Below, in pieces: positions 34,237-45,291 of a stretch of 64,000 nt of DNA (its first letter is position 1; the number at the start of each line of letters is the position of its first letter). The translations under genes were made by a program, and so were the position numbers. The notes under the pieces are model-generated. The model was not told the origin of the DNA. It searched no databases and worked only from the letters and a program-made list of their open reading frames with translations. The stretch spans positions 84,728,324-84,792,323 of the forward strand of contig CP136061.1 of the NCBI GenBank assembly GCA_032622095.1. The letters are read 5' to 3'. The DNA comes from Siphonodentalium dalli (taxonomy: Eukaryota > Mollusca > Scaphopoda > Gadilida > Siphonodentaliidae).

Positions 34237-37200
34237 TTCTTATGACACGAGTTACGCCCAGGATCTGTGGTGGGAATCTGTGGTGTATTTTACTCGATTT
34301 ACCTAACAAAGCAGTACATGATGCTATATACGTCGGAAAGAGTGACATCTTATGGTCAGAATGGTGTATAATAATCTAACTTTAATGTTAAATTACACAT
34401 AGAATATTCCGGTTGATTGCCACAAACATCGTTGTTTTTTCTGTTTGTTTACTTAACTGAAAGCCGAACTCAGGTTCCGAAGAACTTCGGCATTGTCCGG
34501 TGTTTGTTCTGAGTATTCTAGTTTCCGTTTCTATATATAGCGCGGGGTTTTCCGAACAAAATGGTGAAAACCGATCGCCGCAAAGTCCAGTTTCCAATGT
34601 GCTTTGAGAACAATTCCCGCACTAAAAACTTAATGACATAATGGAGGATCAGAAAGGTAGTTTTGTTGACAATTTTCGCAAGCAACTTGTCAAAATTGGA
34701 GCAAATTAGAACTCTTGTGTCTGACTTGCCATGCGTGTGATTTTCATCCATGTGCATTTTGACTTTTGTGTTGATAAAATAATCGGAGAACCGAATCACA
34801 CTGTTTCGAAATATAGTTCTTCCGTTTTAGTGGGACTTTTCAAACTTAAGGTTAAAAATTTATACAAATTTTGTTTGATTTTTTGTCTGATTAACAAGAG
34901 CAGTATATTGCTCTGTTCGCTTAGTATATATCTTAATTTCGCTGAAGTCCACCAAATGTGGGAAATGTAGCACCATATTATTTATTCTAATGCTCGTTGT
35001 GTTTACACTGTTTTAAACTTTGAGAGGGTTGTAATTCCCCGTAATTTATTTAATGTATTACATTTATATCTCCAATGTTTAATTAATCTATTTATTTTTT
35101 ATTTATTGACACACATAATTACGATTACAATGGAGAATTCATCGTAATTTGCGTTGTCAGTCGAAAATCTACGGAATATTTTCAACGGAAAATGCCGAAC
35201 ACAGTTCGCGAGGTCAACTGAGTTCGCATACTTTAAAAAATTTGTAAACATTGCGGTAAATGTCTCTTTTCGCATTAAATTACCACTTTCAATTCACAAC
35301 TGATGTTGGTTTCAGATCAAATAGCATGTCTTCTGCGGAAAATATCCGTTTATTGTCGCAATTGTGATATTTTATTTCATATAATTGTGGTTTTATTTGA
35401 GCGGGTCACTAACGCTTAAGTCGTGTCATAGGAATGCATGTGCCTGGAACTCGGACTCCATCCCAATATCTTAGCCGGCTTTAGTACGAGAAGACTTGGA
35501 CTAGGTTAGGGAGGAATAAATAATCTCTCTCTCTACTCAGGTGATGTCAACTCCGTAGATATCAAGTTATGTTTTGACAAACACGAGAGCGCGTTTCGAC
35601 AAACATGAAAGCCTGTTTGGACGATCCCTTGTGACATCAACACAGTTGAAAAAACAATGTCATTGTTGTGACTATTGTTATCAAAGTATGAATTATAGAC
35701 ATGTTAATGCTATAAAGAGCGTTTGATTTTTTATTTATAATTTTGCAAAGAAAACAATTTACCTTGATATAAGATTTGTCTTATATGTAGTTAATAGTCA
35801 ATAATATGGTAATAAGTAAATAAATAATATATAACAGTATTTTACGTTATGAAAAGTGTAATGTGATCGTGTTTAAACGGGTACTGTCCGTCAATTTCTA
35901 TAAATCTAATATCGATAATATATAGAAAAATAAGTAATTTGAGTCGCGGATGTACATGTTCAGGTTAACAGGCTCTCTTAAAATCAAAGATAATAACAGG
36001 GTCGAGATCTCTTAAAAATCAATGTTAATATATAAAGAGCGTTTAATTTGATATTTAAAATTTTGCAAAGAACATTTTAGAATATTAATTCTTACATGCC
36101 GTATAATTGATATGGTAACTTAGTCCGCAGGACTGATCGATATCGAGCGACTAAGACTAGGTGAACCACCACATGATCAACTTGAAAGCCGTGAGAGCGC
36201 TCAAAAACAAGCTACACAAGCTGTGTTGACTTCGACAGCGGGAAGGAGAGCATGGTGGATTTCCTGGACATCGTTGGCCATTCCATTAGATTCAAGTGAT
36301 TTGTTATGTACTATTTTTATTATTTATTGTTGTTCCATGTATAATATTCGTTGAAACAAATCTGATTTTACCAAACTAGTACTTAGTTAAAATTAGTTTA
36401 CACTAAACACAAGCTTACAGTTTCGTTGATTCTACCACCTCCCCCACCCCCGCCCGCCACGAATTTTACGAATGTGGGTACTCCAACATCTGGAAGATGT
36501 ACTCCAACAAAACTGGAAGATGATAAAACATTGGTCATAGTCACGCTTTTAACGAAGCAACGAGCGAACGAGTTAAACAGTCCTGCAATGTTTGTCCGAC
36601 TTAAGTTATATACTGATGTCGGAATGGCATATTTCTTAATGTTATTGATATACAATCACCCCGACCCCACTCCCGCGTTTTAGCTCCATCATAATCAACT
36701 ATTCGTTCAACAAACTGAGAGTTTCAGTGGCACCATAGTAGCAAAGCCTATGCTGCAGACTAGAATTATCGATTGACTATCATAATATTTTTAATATTAT
36801 ATCATAACTTCAGTGTTTACTATCCTATTTCTCCGGCTGATGGGTCAAACCGTAAAGAAATTGTAATATAAATCACAATTTGCTATTAATATGAAAGTAT
36901 TGAGTCCAAATTTGTAAGATAAAAGTTTAACTACAGATTACATAGTCTATCACGCAATCTTACATAACGCGATTGACAGCAGCCACGCTGAGAACAATGG
37001 TATATACTGCATCGCGCAACGTAATTACCAGTAATTCTGCTATACTAGCTGCTGTAGGATAATTGGTACCCGGGGGTATGAATGAGTCCAGATTGTAGAG
37101 GCACTGTCCACGTCATGTCCCTCATATAATCACCACCAAACTTAATATTTAAAAATCATTTCAATTATTTAAAAACTAAAAAAAATAAAAACATGGCTGC

Positions 37201-37405
37201 TGGCAGCCATCTTGGATTTATCAAAGAAATGTTTTGAAAATTTACAGGCATGATAAGATCACTTCCATAGGGTAGCTATCGAATTTGAACATTCCTTCTT
37301 TTTTATCATTCTATTGACTGCTCAGCATAAAACTATTATCATGCACCTCCCAAAGTTGAGCTACAGTGTCATTGACACTTTCATCAACAAAAGCTTCGGT
37401 GATAT
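34237..37405. other. Non-coding stretch, no gene recognised
   Basis: Mainly AT-rich unique sequence. A C-rich patch at 36432-36455 yields poly-Pro/poly-Gly frames on opposite strands. A short frame at 36171-36227 (MINLKAVRALKNK, then stop) lacks support. No module-type Cys exon was found here despite a search for CxC...YW. Confidence 0.45.
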
Positions 37406-37718
37406 TTTGCACATTTCCTTCCAAGAGTTATTCATCCTTGTTCAAGTAAAAGTTGCAGTATATATAGGGATATTTATGCAACCAGTAAATCAGTTATTTT
37501 AACCATCAATCAATGATTTCAACCATCAGTCAATGAGTTTAACCATCAGTCTATGAGTTTAACCATCAGTCAATGATTTTAACAACCAGTCAATGAGTTT
37601 AACCATTAGTCAATGATTTTAACAATTAGTCAATTATTTCAACCATCAGTCAATGATTTTAACAATCAGTCAATAATTTTAACAATCAGTCAATGAGTTT
37701 AACCATCAGTTAATGATT

Positions 37719-38242
37719 TTAGCTCTTTCAACACCACAGCCCGCTTTAGCGGGCATGATGTAATTTACGTTCACCACCGCTGCCCGCTTTAGCAGGCAGA
37801 GAATAATTTTTCGGGAATAACAGGCAATAATGCCATGTCTACGGGGATATGCTAATGATTGTATTGGTTGGCGACTTAGATTTCATTTGGGTCATATTCT
37901 GTATCAATACTAAATCATTGTTGAACACGCAGACCTGACAAATCCGGCCACAATGAGATGTTCCCGGCCTAAATATAGACGTGTATGACGTCACAATTAC
38001 TATTTGGGGTTTCAATGGGTTTTCCCAAAAAGGTGTGGTGTTTTTAATCAAATGCACATGAAAGGTGACCAGGGCGGGGGGGGGGGGGAAGATAAACTAG
38101 GGGAAGATAAACTAGGTAAAACCAGTTTATCTCCCCCCCCCTCCCCCCAGGGGGGGGGGGAAGATCCGCAGGGGGGGAGATGTCGTAGCACACCGGTGTC
38201 CTGGATAATTTACCTCTGTAAATTCGGTTGCGAAAGAGTTAA
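37719..38242. mobile_element. TTAA-targeted element inside the minisatellite
   Basis: Left CTCTTTCAACACCAC (37723) and right GCGAAAGAG followed by TTAA (38239-38242) are imperfect inverted ends; the left flank is TTAG. The minisatellite unit itself contains TTAA. Sequence at 37723-37800 is the reverse complement relative of the right end of the 23.3-25.3 kb element, including 'agcccgctttagcgggca'. Copy 2 of the duplication retains only the right part (about 48630-48685). Confidence 0.6.
38072..38180. repeat. G/C-run inverted repeat
   Basis: A 13-G run followed by 'aagataaactag' pairs with 'ccagtttatctccccccccc'. Further G10 and G7 runs follow. The segment can form either a hairpin or G-quadruplexes. 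Copy 2 lacks it. Confidence 0.8.
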
Positions 38243-38882
38243 CCGTTGAATAATCAATGGTTGTAACAATCAGTCAATAATTTTATCCTTTGAATAATCA
38301 ATGATTTTAACAATCAGTAAATGATTTTAAACGTTGAATAATCAATGATTTTAACCATCAATCAAATGATTTTAACCGTTGAATAATCAGTGATTTTAAC
38401 CATCAATCAATGATTTTAACCATAAGTCAATGATTTTATCTGTTGAATAATCAATTATTTTAACCATTGAATAATCAATTATTTTAACCATTGAATAATC
38501 ATTGATTTCATCCATCAGTCAAAGATTTTAACCTTCAATCAATGATTTTAACCAACAGTCATTGATTTTATCTATCAATCAGTGATTTTAACCGTTGAAT
38601 AAGCAATGATTTTAACCATCAGTCAATTATTTCAACCATCAGTCAATGATTTTAACCGTTGAATAATCAATGATTTTAACCATCAGTCAATGTAAATAGA
38701 ACAAATATAAATGTGTGATATCAGGATTGGCTAATACAAGACAAGCTTATAATAGGCCAAAGAATTTGAAGATATCTCAAAGGTAATGATTAACAACACT
38801 TGTTAGAAAGACATTAGATGTGAACAGCAGCCACACTGGTGACTCTAGTTTATGTATGTCACTAGATTGTTATTTATTACAG

Positions 38883-39017
38883 GGCATCCTTTTGGTCCGG
38901 GCTGTACAACATCAACTGGTGAAGACTCTTGTGTCTCTGGGCTGCAATGTCTGGGTGGATCTTGCAAATGTTCAAATTATCAGAACAACTACTGGACGAA
39001 TGCTGCCTGTGTAACTC
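38883..39017 (+). CDS. Module exon 6: six-Cys repeat, twin of exon 9
   Basis: A 135-nt exon sits between acceptor 'ttatttattacag' and donor GTGAGT (39018), phase 1-1. It encodes about 45 residues: GHPFGPGC then C-x8-C-x5-C-x4-C-x-C-x12-C with NYWTNAAC. It is a recent duplicate of exon 9: 122 of 135 bases agree by my count, and most differences change the protein (see findings). The x12 last loop is unique to this pair. The intron on its 3' side carries the Penelope-like insertion. Confidence 0.9.
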
Positions 39018-39484
39018 GTGAGTAATCTTGTCCCTTGTATTTATTGATGGTGTGTGGATGCCATGAGGTTAGCTATCTGTAATAAATCAACTTGCACTAC
39101 TCCATTACCCTGCATGACGAGATCAGCTCAAGGTAAGAATGTCATGGATTCTAGTTAGCTTAATGACTCTCGCATTTGACTTACAACAGGTCGATTTCTA
39201 ATGAGTCTGCCTAAAAAAACCTATATTAAATAGTGAATTAATTTACATAAGTGAAACAACTAGATATGATTCTGGTCAATTGCTCACTAGCTGGCGTTCG
39301 TACTTTCTGTGTTGAGTGATTTAGTTGCATTGTGTAATTAACCTTCTATACTGTAGACAAATACAACTGATGCTAACACTTATCCAACCAACCATCATTT
39401 GTTTTGATGACAGAATAATTAACAAGTGCAAATGCACAAAGAAGGGTTACAACTCCAAAGATTGATATATCTTAGGCAAGAGCC

Positions 39485-39516
39485 TGACGCGTTTCTTCGC
39501 TAGAGTGAGTCATCGG
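39485..39516 (-). ncRNA. Degenerate hammerhead-like core
   Basis: On the minus strand CCGATGA is followed 15 nt later by GAAACGCGTC, resembling the hammerhead CUGAUGA...GAAAC core and an adjacent GUC. Hammerhead ribozymes are known in Penelope-like element termini. The first core base differs (C for U) and stem II is nearly unpaired, so activity is doubtful. Confidence 0.25.
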
Positions 39517-39624
39517 AGGCAATGAATGGCCGTGTGGCTTATATACCCTACCCCAGGAGTGACGTCATCTCCTGCTCCGTGATTGGTCAGATATATCGAT
39601 TGTTTCCAATTGGTTGAAAGGTAG

Positions 39625-39885
39625 ACCGCCGTCAAGTGTAGACCGCCAGGGTTGAACTCGGGGGTCAAAGTAGACCGCAGAGTAGACCGCCAATTGTGTA
39701 GATCGCCAGGTCGACGGCGGCGGTTGGTGGTCTACCCCAATGGTAGACCGCCAGCGATTTTTGTAGACCGCCAGGTCGGCGGTCTACCTCGGTAGGTAGA
39801 CTGCCAATGTTGTTGGTAGACCGCCAGGGTGGCGGTCTACATCAAAAGTAGACCGCCAGCGATTTGTGTAGACAGCCAGGTCTGA
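39625..39885. repeat. GTAGACCGCC-rich cluster in both orientations
   Basis: 'gtagaccgccag' or a close variant appears about eleven times in 260 bp, and 'ggcggtctac' three times in opposite orientation, so several hairpins can form. Spacing is irregular. It lies inside the Penelope-like insertion. Confidence 0.8.
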
Positions 39886-40545
39886 TGGGTCATTTTAGAT
39901 AATATGGTGACCAGTACGGAGCTTGTGCTGGAGATGCATGTAGTTTGGGTATGTTGAACGAGCAAATAAACCAGTGAAATATGATTAATGAATTTAATCA
40001 CTTTCTGAAAAATCACTATCGAAATGGCGTGAGAGCCGACTGGCTTTGTTGACGACCCAGTCGCTTGCATGTCCGAAGCATTTGTCACATCTTGGGCAAA
40101 AGACGGCCATATTTCTAAGTGAAATTATGTGCTAATTCCCTTCTCAATAATTGTTGCTATATGGGTCCCTTTATGACGTTTGAAGTTGACGTCTAAGGGG
40201 TGGTTTATCGCCTGTGGGACTGTTGGCTTAACATTAATAAGAAAGACAAAATATTTTAACTAATACACAATAAACAATCTATTTCTAGAAATCTTTCTTA
40301 TTCATCCCGAATGGTTGAAGCGTTAATTATTCTGTTACTCACCTCTCCAAAGATTGTGATGGCTAACAACCTTATATCCACAGAATCGAGCGTCAGCATG
40401 CCTAGTGAATCCAGTTCACTATTCAGCTTGACCGATAAAGACTCCGCCACAACAGTTGTGCGTCAGACAGATTCACGAAAAATGAACATTAGTGGGGTGT
40501 TTCCACGACAGAAGATAACGGACCAAAACGTCCCAGAAAATATGA

Positions 40546-40731
40546 TCTCAAAATCAGAGACATCGTTGTCCGCTACTTAAAGTGTCCCACAGGTGCAGAA
40601 AACTTTTTTCTGATCCACCCTTACTGGCCCATAGAACAAATCCCAACTTGAAGGATATTCTGGTCAGAGCAAGGATCCCTAACCAATCACAGGTTTGTGG
40701 GACCTTCATAAAAGGACACCATAGTAGCTGA
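40546..40731 (+). pseudogene. Reverse-transcriptase C-terminal remnant (Penelope-like)
   Basis: This frame, open between stops, contains the stretch NPNLKDILVRARIP followed by C and GTFIKGHH. The N-L-K/R-D-I/L-L-V-R-A-K/R motif is the conserved tail after the polymerase domain of Penelope-like proteins, just before the linker to the endonuclease. Catalytic polymerase motifs are absent upstream. The frame stops at 40729-40731 and overlaps the endonuclease remnant in another frame. Hence an internal deletion plus a frameshift is likely, and the element is dead. Confidence 0.65.
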
Positions 40732-40903
40732 CCACTTCCGTATAACAAAACACCCAGTCAACTTAAAATACCAAGTTATATATGTCCTGAAAACTGACCC
40801 AGAGACATATTCCTCATATATGAAGAGGAAATCAGTGGAGATCAACTGGATGTACCGACTGAGAACGCTTCAACCATTCGGGATGAATAAGAAAGAATTC
40901 TAG
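40712..40903 (+). pseudogene. GIY-YIG endonuclease C-terminal remnant
   Basis: A 63-codon frame reads VADHFRITKH-x-V-N-L then, after about 30 residues, EINWMYRLRTLQPFGMN before TAG. H-F-x4-H and E-x2-W-x2-x-L-x-T-L-x-P-x-G-x-N are hallmarks of the distal half of Penelope-type GIY-YIG nucleases (the E is the metal ligand region). The GIY and YIG strands and the catalytic Arg should precede it but are missing; the junction with the RT remnant is out of frame. The frame ends about 20 bp before the element's terminus. Confidence 0.7.
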
Positions 40904-40974
40904 AAATAGATTGTTTATTATGTATTTGTTTTGATGACGTTACCATAAAACATAAAGCTATATTTATAATGGAG

Positions 40975-42310
40975 ACAATATATGTTTCATTGTGTAGACC
41001 TCATGAATGGTGCTGAATGGGTGTGATGTTCAGTTCATTATGTAGACCTCATGAATGGTGCTGAATGGGTGTGATGTTCAGTTCATTTTGTAGACCTCAT
41101 GAATGGTGCTGAATGGGTGTGATGTTCAGTTCATTTTGTAGACCTCGTGAATGGTGCTGAATGGGTGTGATGTTCAGTTCATTGTGTAGACCTCGTGAAT
41201 GGTAATGAATGGGTGTGATGTTCAGTTCATTGTGTAGACCTCATGAATGGTGCTGAATGGGTGTGATGTTCAGTTCATTGTGTAGACCTCATGAATGGTG
41301 CTGAATGGGTGTGATGTTCAGTTCATTGTGTAGACCTCATGAATGGTGCTGAATGGGTGTGATGTTCAGTTCATTGTGTAGACCTCATGAATGGTGCTGA
41401 ATGGGTGTGATGTTCAGTTCATTGTGTAGACCTCATGAATGGTGCTGAATGGGTGTGATGTTCAGTTCATTGTGTAGACCTCATGAATGGTGCTGAATGG
41501 GTGTGATGTTCAGTTCATTATGTAGACCTCGTGAATGGTGCTGAATGGGTGTGATGTTCAGTTCATTATGTAGACCTCGTGAATGGTGCTGAATGGGTGT
41601 GATGTTCAGTTCATTATGTAGGCCTCATGAATGGTGCTGAATGGGTGTGATGTTCAGTTCATTTTGTAGACCTCGTGAATGGTGCTGAATGGGTGTGATG
41701 TTCAGTTCATTATGTAGACCTCATGAATGGTGCTGAATGGGTGTGATGTTCAGTTCATTATGTAGACCTCGTGAATGGTGCTGAATGGGTGTGATGTTCA
41801 GTTCATTTTGTAGACCTCGTGAATGGTGCTGAATGGGTGTGATGTTCAGTTCATCGTGTAGACCTCGTGAATGGTGCTGAATGGGTGTGATGTTCAGTTC
41901 ATTATGTAGGCCTGTCGTGAATGGTGCTGAATGGATGTGATGTTCAGTTCATTATGTAGACCTCGTGAATGGTGCTGAATGGGTGTGATGTTCAGTTCAT
42001 TATGTAGACCTCGTGAATGGTGCTGAATGGATGAGATGTTCAGTTCATTATGTAGGCCTGTCGTGAATGGTGCTGAATGGATGTGATGTTCAGTTCATCA
42101 TGTAGACTTGTCATGAATGGTTCTGAATGGATGTGATGTTCAGTTCATGATTGGTATAATTATAATGGAGACAATATATGTTTCATTATGTAGACCTGTC
42201 ATGAATGGTGCTGAATGGACGTGATTTCAGTTCATGATTGCTATAATTATAATGGAGACAATATATGTTTTAATATGTAGACCTGTCATGAATGGTGCTG
42301 AATGGATGTG
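40975..42310. repeat. 48-bp minisatellite, about 27 copies
   Basis: The unit has 'gtagacctcatgaatggtgc' then 'tgaatgggtgtgatgttcag' and 'ttcatt(a/g)t'. Most copies are 48 bp with 'ggtgtg'; the last few are 50 bp with 'ctgtc' and 'ggatgtg'. The edge sequence 'ataatggagacaatatatgt' appears before the array and twice inside its end (42158, 42250). The homologous array after exon 9 is mainly 50-bp units. Confidence 0.95.
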
Positions 42311-42526
42311 ATTCATGATTACTGAGATATAATGAAAAGTTATTTTAGCACAATTAAATATCATCTGGTATGCCGAAGATAAAAGATGGTCTTTAAGCTG
42401 TGTCTGTGATATGCATATCATTATCACCATCGATCAACACACACAATAGTTACTTTATGCAGTAGTTCAATTGTCACAAACCTGGAATTGCTCATTGTAG
42501 TCTTTATTATCCATAATGCTTTCCAG

Positions 42527-42661
42527 GAAAAAATGTGAATGCTGGTTGTCAAAGAGCCCCCGAGAACTCATGTATGGTTGGACTTACTTGCGTCACTGGA
42601 AGTAATACCTGTACCTGTAATGACGGTAACCTATACTGGACTGGATCAGCTTGTGAAGATA
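42527..42661 (+). CDS. Module exon 7: six-Cys EB/EGF-like repeat
   Basis: A 135-nt exon lies between acceptor 'aatgctttccag' and donor GTGAGT (42662), phase 1-1. It encodes about 45 residues: GKNVNAGC then C-x7-C-x5-C-x6-C-x-C-x11-C with LYWTGSAC. RAPENSC is similar to the APENPC of module 8. It is single-copy within the window, lying between the two halves of the segmental duplication. Confidence 0.85.
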
Positions 42662-42749
42662 GTGAGTTCCTAATTAACAGATACATTGTGACACGATAGA
42701 GGCTACATTTTTTGTTGAAACTTTCATATCAATCACAACTAACATTAGA

Positions 42750-43285
42750 GATCCTGGGAATCACAATCTTTTCGTCTAATCTAACCTCGAATCAGGGGAA
42801 GGATTTCACATCGAATCGAACCTCAACTCGAACCACCTTAATCAAAAGTTCAGTGACTATAACAATATGATTTTGTCGCCGGCGATTATAGAAGACATAA
42901 CAAGTAATTTAATCTTTTATCGTGGCTTTTCACTGTAATATTTTGGCTGAATGTACTGGAATATTTTACTGTTAAATGGAATCAGAAGGAGGTATTGTCA
43001 GTACATTAAATGAAAAGATTTTCAGGGATTAACGCAGAGAATTGGATGTTTAACTTTAGCACTTGGCATATCATGCATTGGTGCAGAGGGAGACGCCGTA
43101 AAGTATGCCTAGAGGTCAAGGGTTGAGGAGTCTAGAATGGTGTATACCCTCATGTTTGGTACAATATACATACTGGGGAAGGTTTGATAATTGATCAGAT
43201 CTTAGCGATAATTTCAAATCGAATCAAATCTTTTTTTGTAATTACACATTGAATCGAATCTCGAGCGTTTGCAGGAGCCTGAAAT
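42750..43285. mobile_element. Eroded hAT-type relic with TCGAATC repeats
   Basis: Left 'cctcgaatcaggggaaggat' and 'cacatcgaatcgaacctc', right 'caaatcgaatcaaatct' and 'attgaatcgaatctcgagcg', repeat the subterminal design of the 23.8-kb element. Ends are weak ('agatcctggg' / 'caggagcct') and no duplication is certain. Confidence 0.5.
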
Positions 43286-43289
43286 ATTG

Positions 43290-43466
43290 CAAAAACCATA
43301 TGCCAATGCATTCTCTTTTATATCAGAGTCTCCCATAGGACCTTGTAAGCCAGTGCATTCTCTTATATATGCAAGGCTCCCTATAGGAGACTATCATATA
43401 TAAGAGGATGCACCGGCACAGGATCTTTAATGCTGCACCAGAGCGGCTCCTGTCATGAAAGGGTTA
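43290..43466. mobile_element. Hairpin MITE copy, right end intact
   Basis: It contains 'ccaatgcattctctt' and the 'ctcttatatatgcaaggctc' hairpin, then 'gcacaggatctttaatgctg' and the terminus 'gtcatgaaagggtta'. It is the same family as 6750-6922; the left terminus is missing or diverged. Confidence 0.65.
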
Positions 43467-43467
43467 G

Positions 43468-43735
43468 ATAACACTCCTGTATGGAGCCTCACATGGACCC
43501 AAGCAGACGACAGTTAACAGTGCATTGGTCTCTCTGTCTGGGGCTCCATAAAGGGTTATATAACACTTCCATATGGAGCCTCACATGGACCCAAGCAGAC
43601 GACAGTTATCAGTGCATTAGTCTCTCTGTCTGGGGCTCCATAAAGGGTTATATAACACTTCCATATGGAGCCTCACATGGACCCAAGCAGACGACAGTTA
43701 TCAGTGCATTAGTCTCTCTGTCTTGGGCTCCGACT
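43468..43735. repeat. 92-bp tandem repeat, three copies
   Basis: 'ggagcctcacatggacccaa' begins at 43483, 43575 and 43667, followed by 'gcagacgacagtta' and 'gtctctctgtctggggctcc'. A plus-strand repeating frame here is an artefact. Confidence 0.85.
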
Positions 43736-44360
43736 TAGAGTGATATCAACACACTGGCATGAATTCACCACCCAACTGGACTATTGAGTCTCCCCAAGAA
43801 CAAGTGGCTTGGTCAGATAAAGTGGTGTGTGAATAGCAGTCATACACTATTCAAATCTCATGCGAAGTTGTGACCCTTGCGCAAGATCACTCGTACTATG
43901 ACACCCTAGTTGTACATAGATGGGTAATAGGCATGTTTGGCAAGCTTAACTTAGTGCGGAGGTATGAGTATGAATGTGTACATGTCTCACCGCTCTAGTG
44001 AAGCACCTGTAAAATGGCGCGGCTCAACAACTGATGTAATGACATAATAATTCAAGCACTTATCAGCTTGTGTGATCATCTATATAAAAACTATCAATTA
44101 TTGTCCCCCCAAATTGTTTTCTGTCAAAATGAAATGCTCTCTAAATTAGGCTGACCTCGATTTAGGTCGACATTCCAAAATTTAAGAATGGAAACAAGTC
44201 AATCCTGAAAATAGACCTACTAGGCATATCTGTTTTTAGATCGCTTTTAATGAGCAAAACTATGATATGACATAAGGAATCCGAATATTTGTTGAACATG
44301 CCACTAAATATCGCTTTTGGTGGGGGTTAAGTTTTTGCCCCATATTTGCGCTACTATACC

Positions 44361-44672
44361 ATATTTCTATCAGACTGACTCTGTTCAGTTGAACATTCTA
44401 AGCCGGCCTGGCAAACCTGGGGTCTCTAGTTGTATCTTTATCCAGAGTTAGACGAATGGACCAGTATATATCACCATTACATTTTTAAACATAATTAAGA
44501 TAATAGACATTATTTTGACCTAGACATTTACATGATGAATAGCGAAGACAAAAATCACAGTTACTGTCTGCAGTGGTGTTTGTTTTTATCCTTATTGCTG
44601 TGACTTTTGTCTTCGCTACTCATCATATAAATGTTTATGTCAAAATAACAGAGTCAGTCTGATAGAAATATC
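44361..44672. repeat. Nested imperfect inverted repeat, ~310 bp
   Basis: Outer arms 'atatttctatcagactgact' and 'agtcagtctgatagaaatat'; inner arms 'gatgaatagcgaagacaaaa' and 'ttttgtcttcgctactcatc'. The left arms are separated by about 125 bp that the right side lacks, so one side has an insertion or deletion. Elsewhere in 43.74-45.16 kb I see no gene. Confidence 0.75.
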
Positions 44673-45162
44673 CAAAATACCAAACTGGTACCTCATGCTT
44701 TCAATTTTCTATTGGAAATTTACAGCTTAAGAATATATCCCCGATATGGTTGTAAATTTTGCCACTGATGCTGAGTGTTGGCTATATATATATAGATCAA
44801 AATCTTAACAATTTTACCAAAAATATATAAATATTTAACTTTTAATCAAAACAGGCTAATTTCAGATTATTGCACACGAAATACTGTTTTGAAAATAAAA
44901 CTACCAGAACAGTTTCAGCCTATTTTCACTCTGAAACTTGCAACTGATTTGCCAATCATGCAAATTGTTGTGATGACGCCCGCCTTGTCAGCACATCCCT
45001 GATCAAGATAGTGATTAAAATCAGCTCTAGATAAAGCGATATAGACAGGTGAAAATCAGCTGAAAGGAAGACCGCCACAGTCTGGAGGCTGAGTGTTAGC
45101 TAGGGATATTGAAGTTTTCACATTTCTTTTTAGCACCTCTCTTTACTTTTATTTATCTCCAG

Positions 45163-45291
45163 AGAAGAGTGTGACAGAGACATGTAGTACATCAGCACCA
45201 GAGAACCCGTGCCAGGGAGCCATGACTTGTGTTGGTGGTCGATGTTTTTGTACGAGTGACAAATACTGGGATGGAACTAACTGCTTGCCTC
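45163..45291 (+). CDS. Module exon 8: six-Cys EB/EGF-like repeat
   Basis: A 129-nt exon sits between acceptor 'atttatctccag' and donor GTGAGT (45292), phase 1-1. It encodes about 43 residues: KSVTETC then C-x8-C-x5-C-x4-C-x-C-x10-C with KYWDGTNC. The open frame begins at 45093, but upstream residues (FLFSTSLYFY) are translated intron. The downstream frame past 45292 also continues open for 70 bp, yet the donor matches the position used by the other modules. Confidence 0.85.

Larger units (their letters stand above)
37406..38720. repeat. 19-bp minisatellite, copy 1 of segmental duplication
   Basis: Runs of 'tttaaccatcagtcaatga' and variants such as 'ttttaaccgttgaataatca' occupy 37490-37720 and 38240-38690. 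They are interrupted by a TTAA-targeted element. The block starts at 'tttgcacatttcctt' (37406), matching 47201 in copy 2, and leads into module exon 6. Both edges and the exon have counterparts about 9.8-10.9 kb downstream. Confidence 0.9.
39412..40923 (+). mobile_element. Truncated Penelope-like element (GIY-YIG type)
   Basis: A 1,512-bp insertion is flanked by the 15-bp direct repeat 'atttgttttgatgac' (39397-39411 and 40924-40938). The duplicated locus at about 50.08-50.11 kb shows the empty site, running from 'ccaaccattg' straight into 'gttaccataaaac'. The 3' part encodes reverse-transcriptase and GIY-YIG remnants. The left part of that region (40262-40322) is an inverted copy of the element's 3' end (40860-40922), a structure known in Penelope-like elements. 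The 5' 850 bp holds GTAGACCGCC-rich repeats and a hammerhead-like core. Confidence 0.8.

Noticed and set aside
31157-34379. Multiple similar small genes
   Set aside because: They are the same frame in homogenised satellite units; kept as a low-interest finding only.
36398-36683. Proline- or glycine-rich proteins on opposite strands
   Set aside because: Both arise from one C-rich patch; overlapping opposite frames with no start context or domain.
40311-40580. 89-codon frame inside the Penelope-like insertion as a gene
   Set aside because: It overlaps the inverted 3' end copy, has Ser/Thr-rich composition without a domain, and lies out of frame with the recognisable RT remnant.
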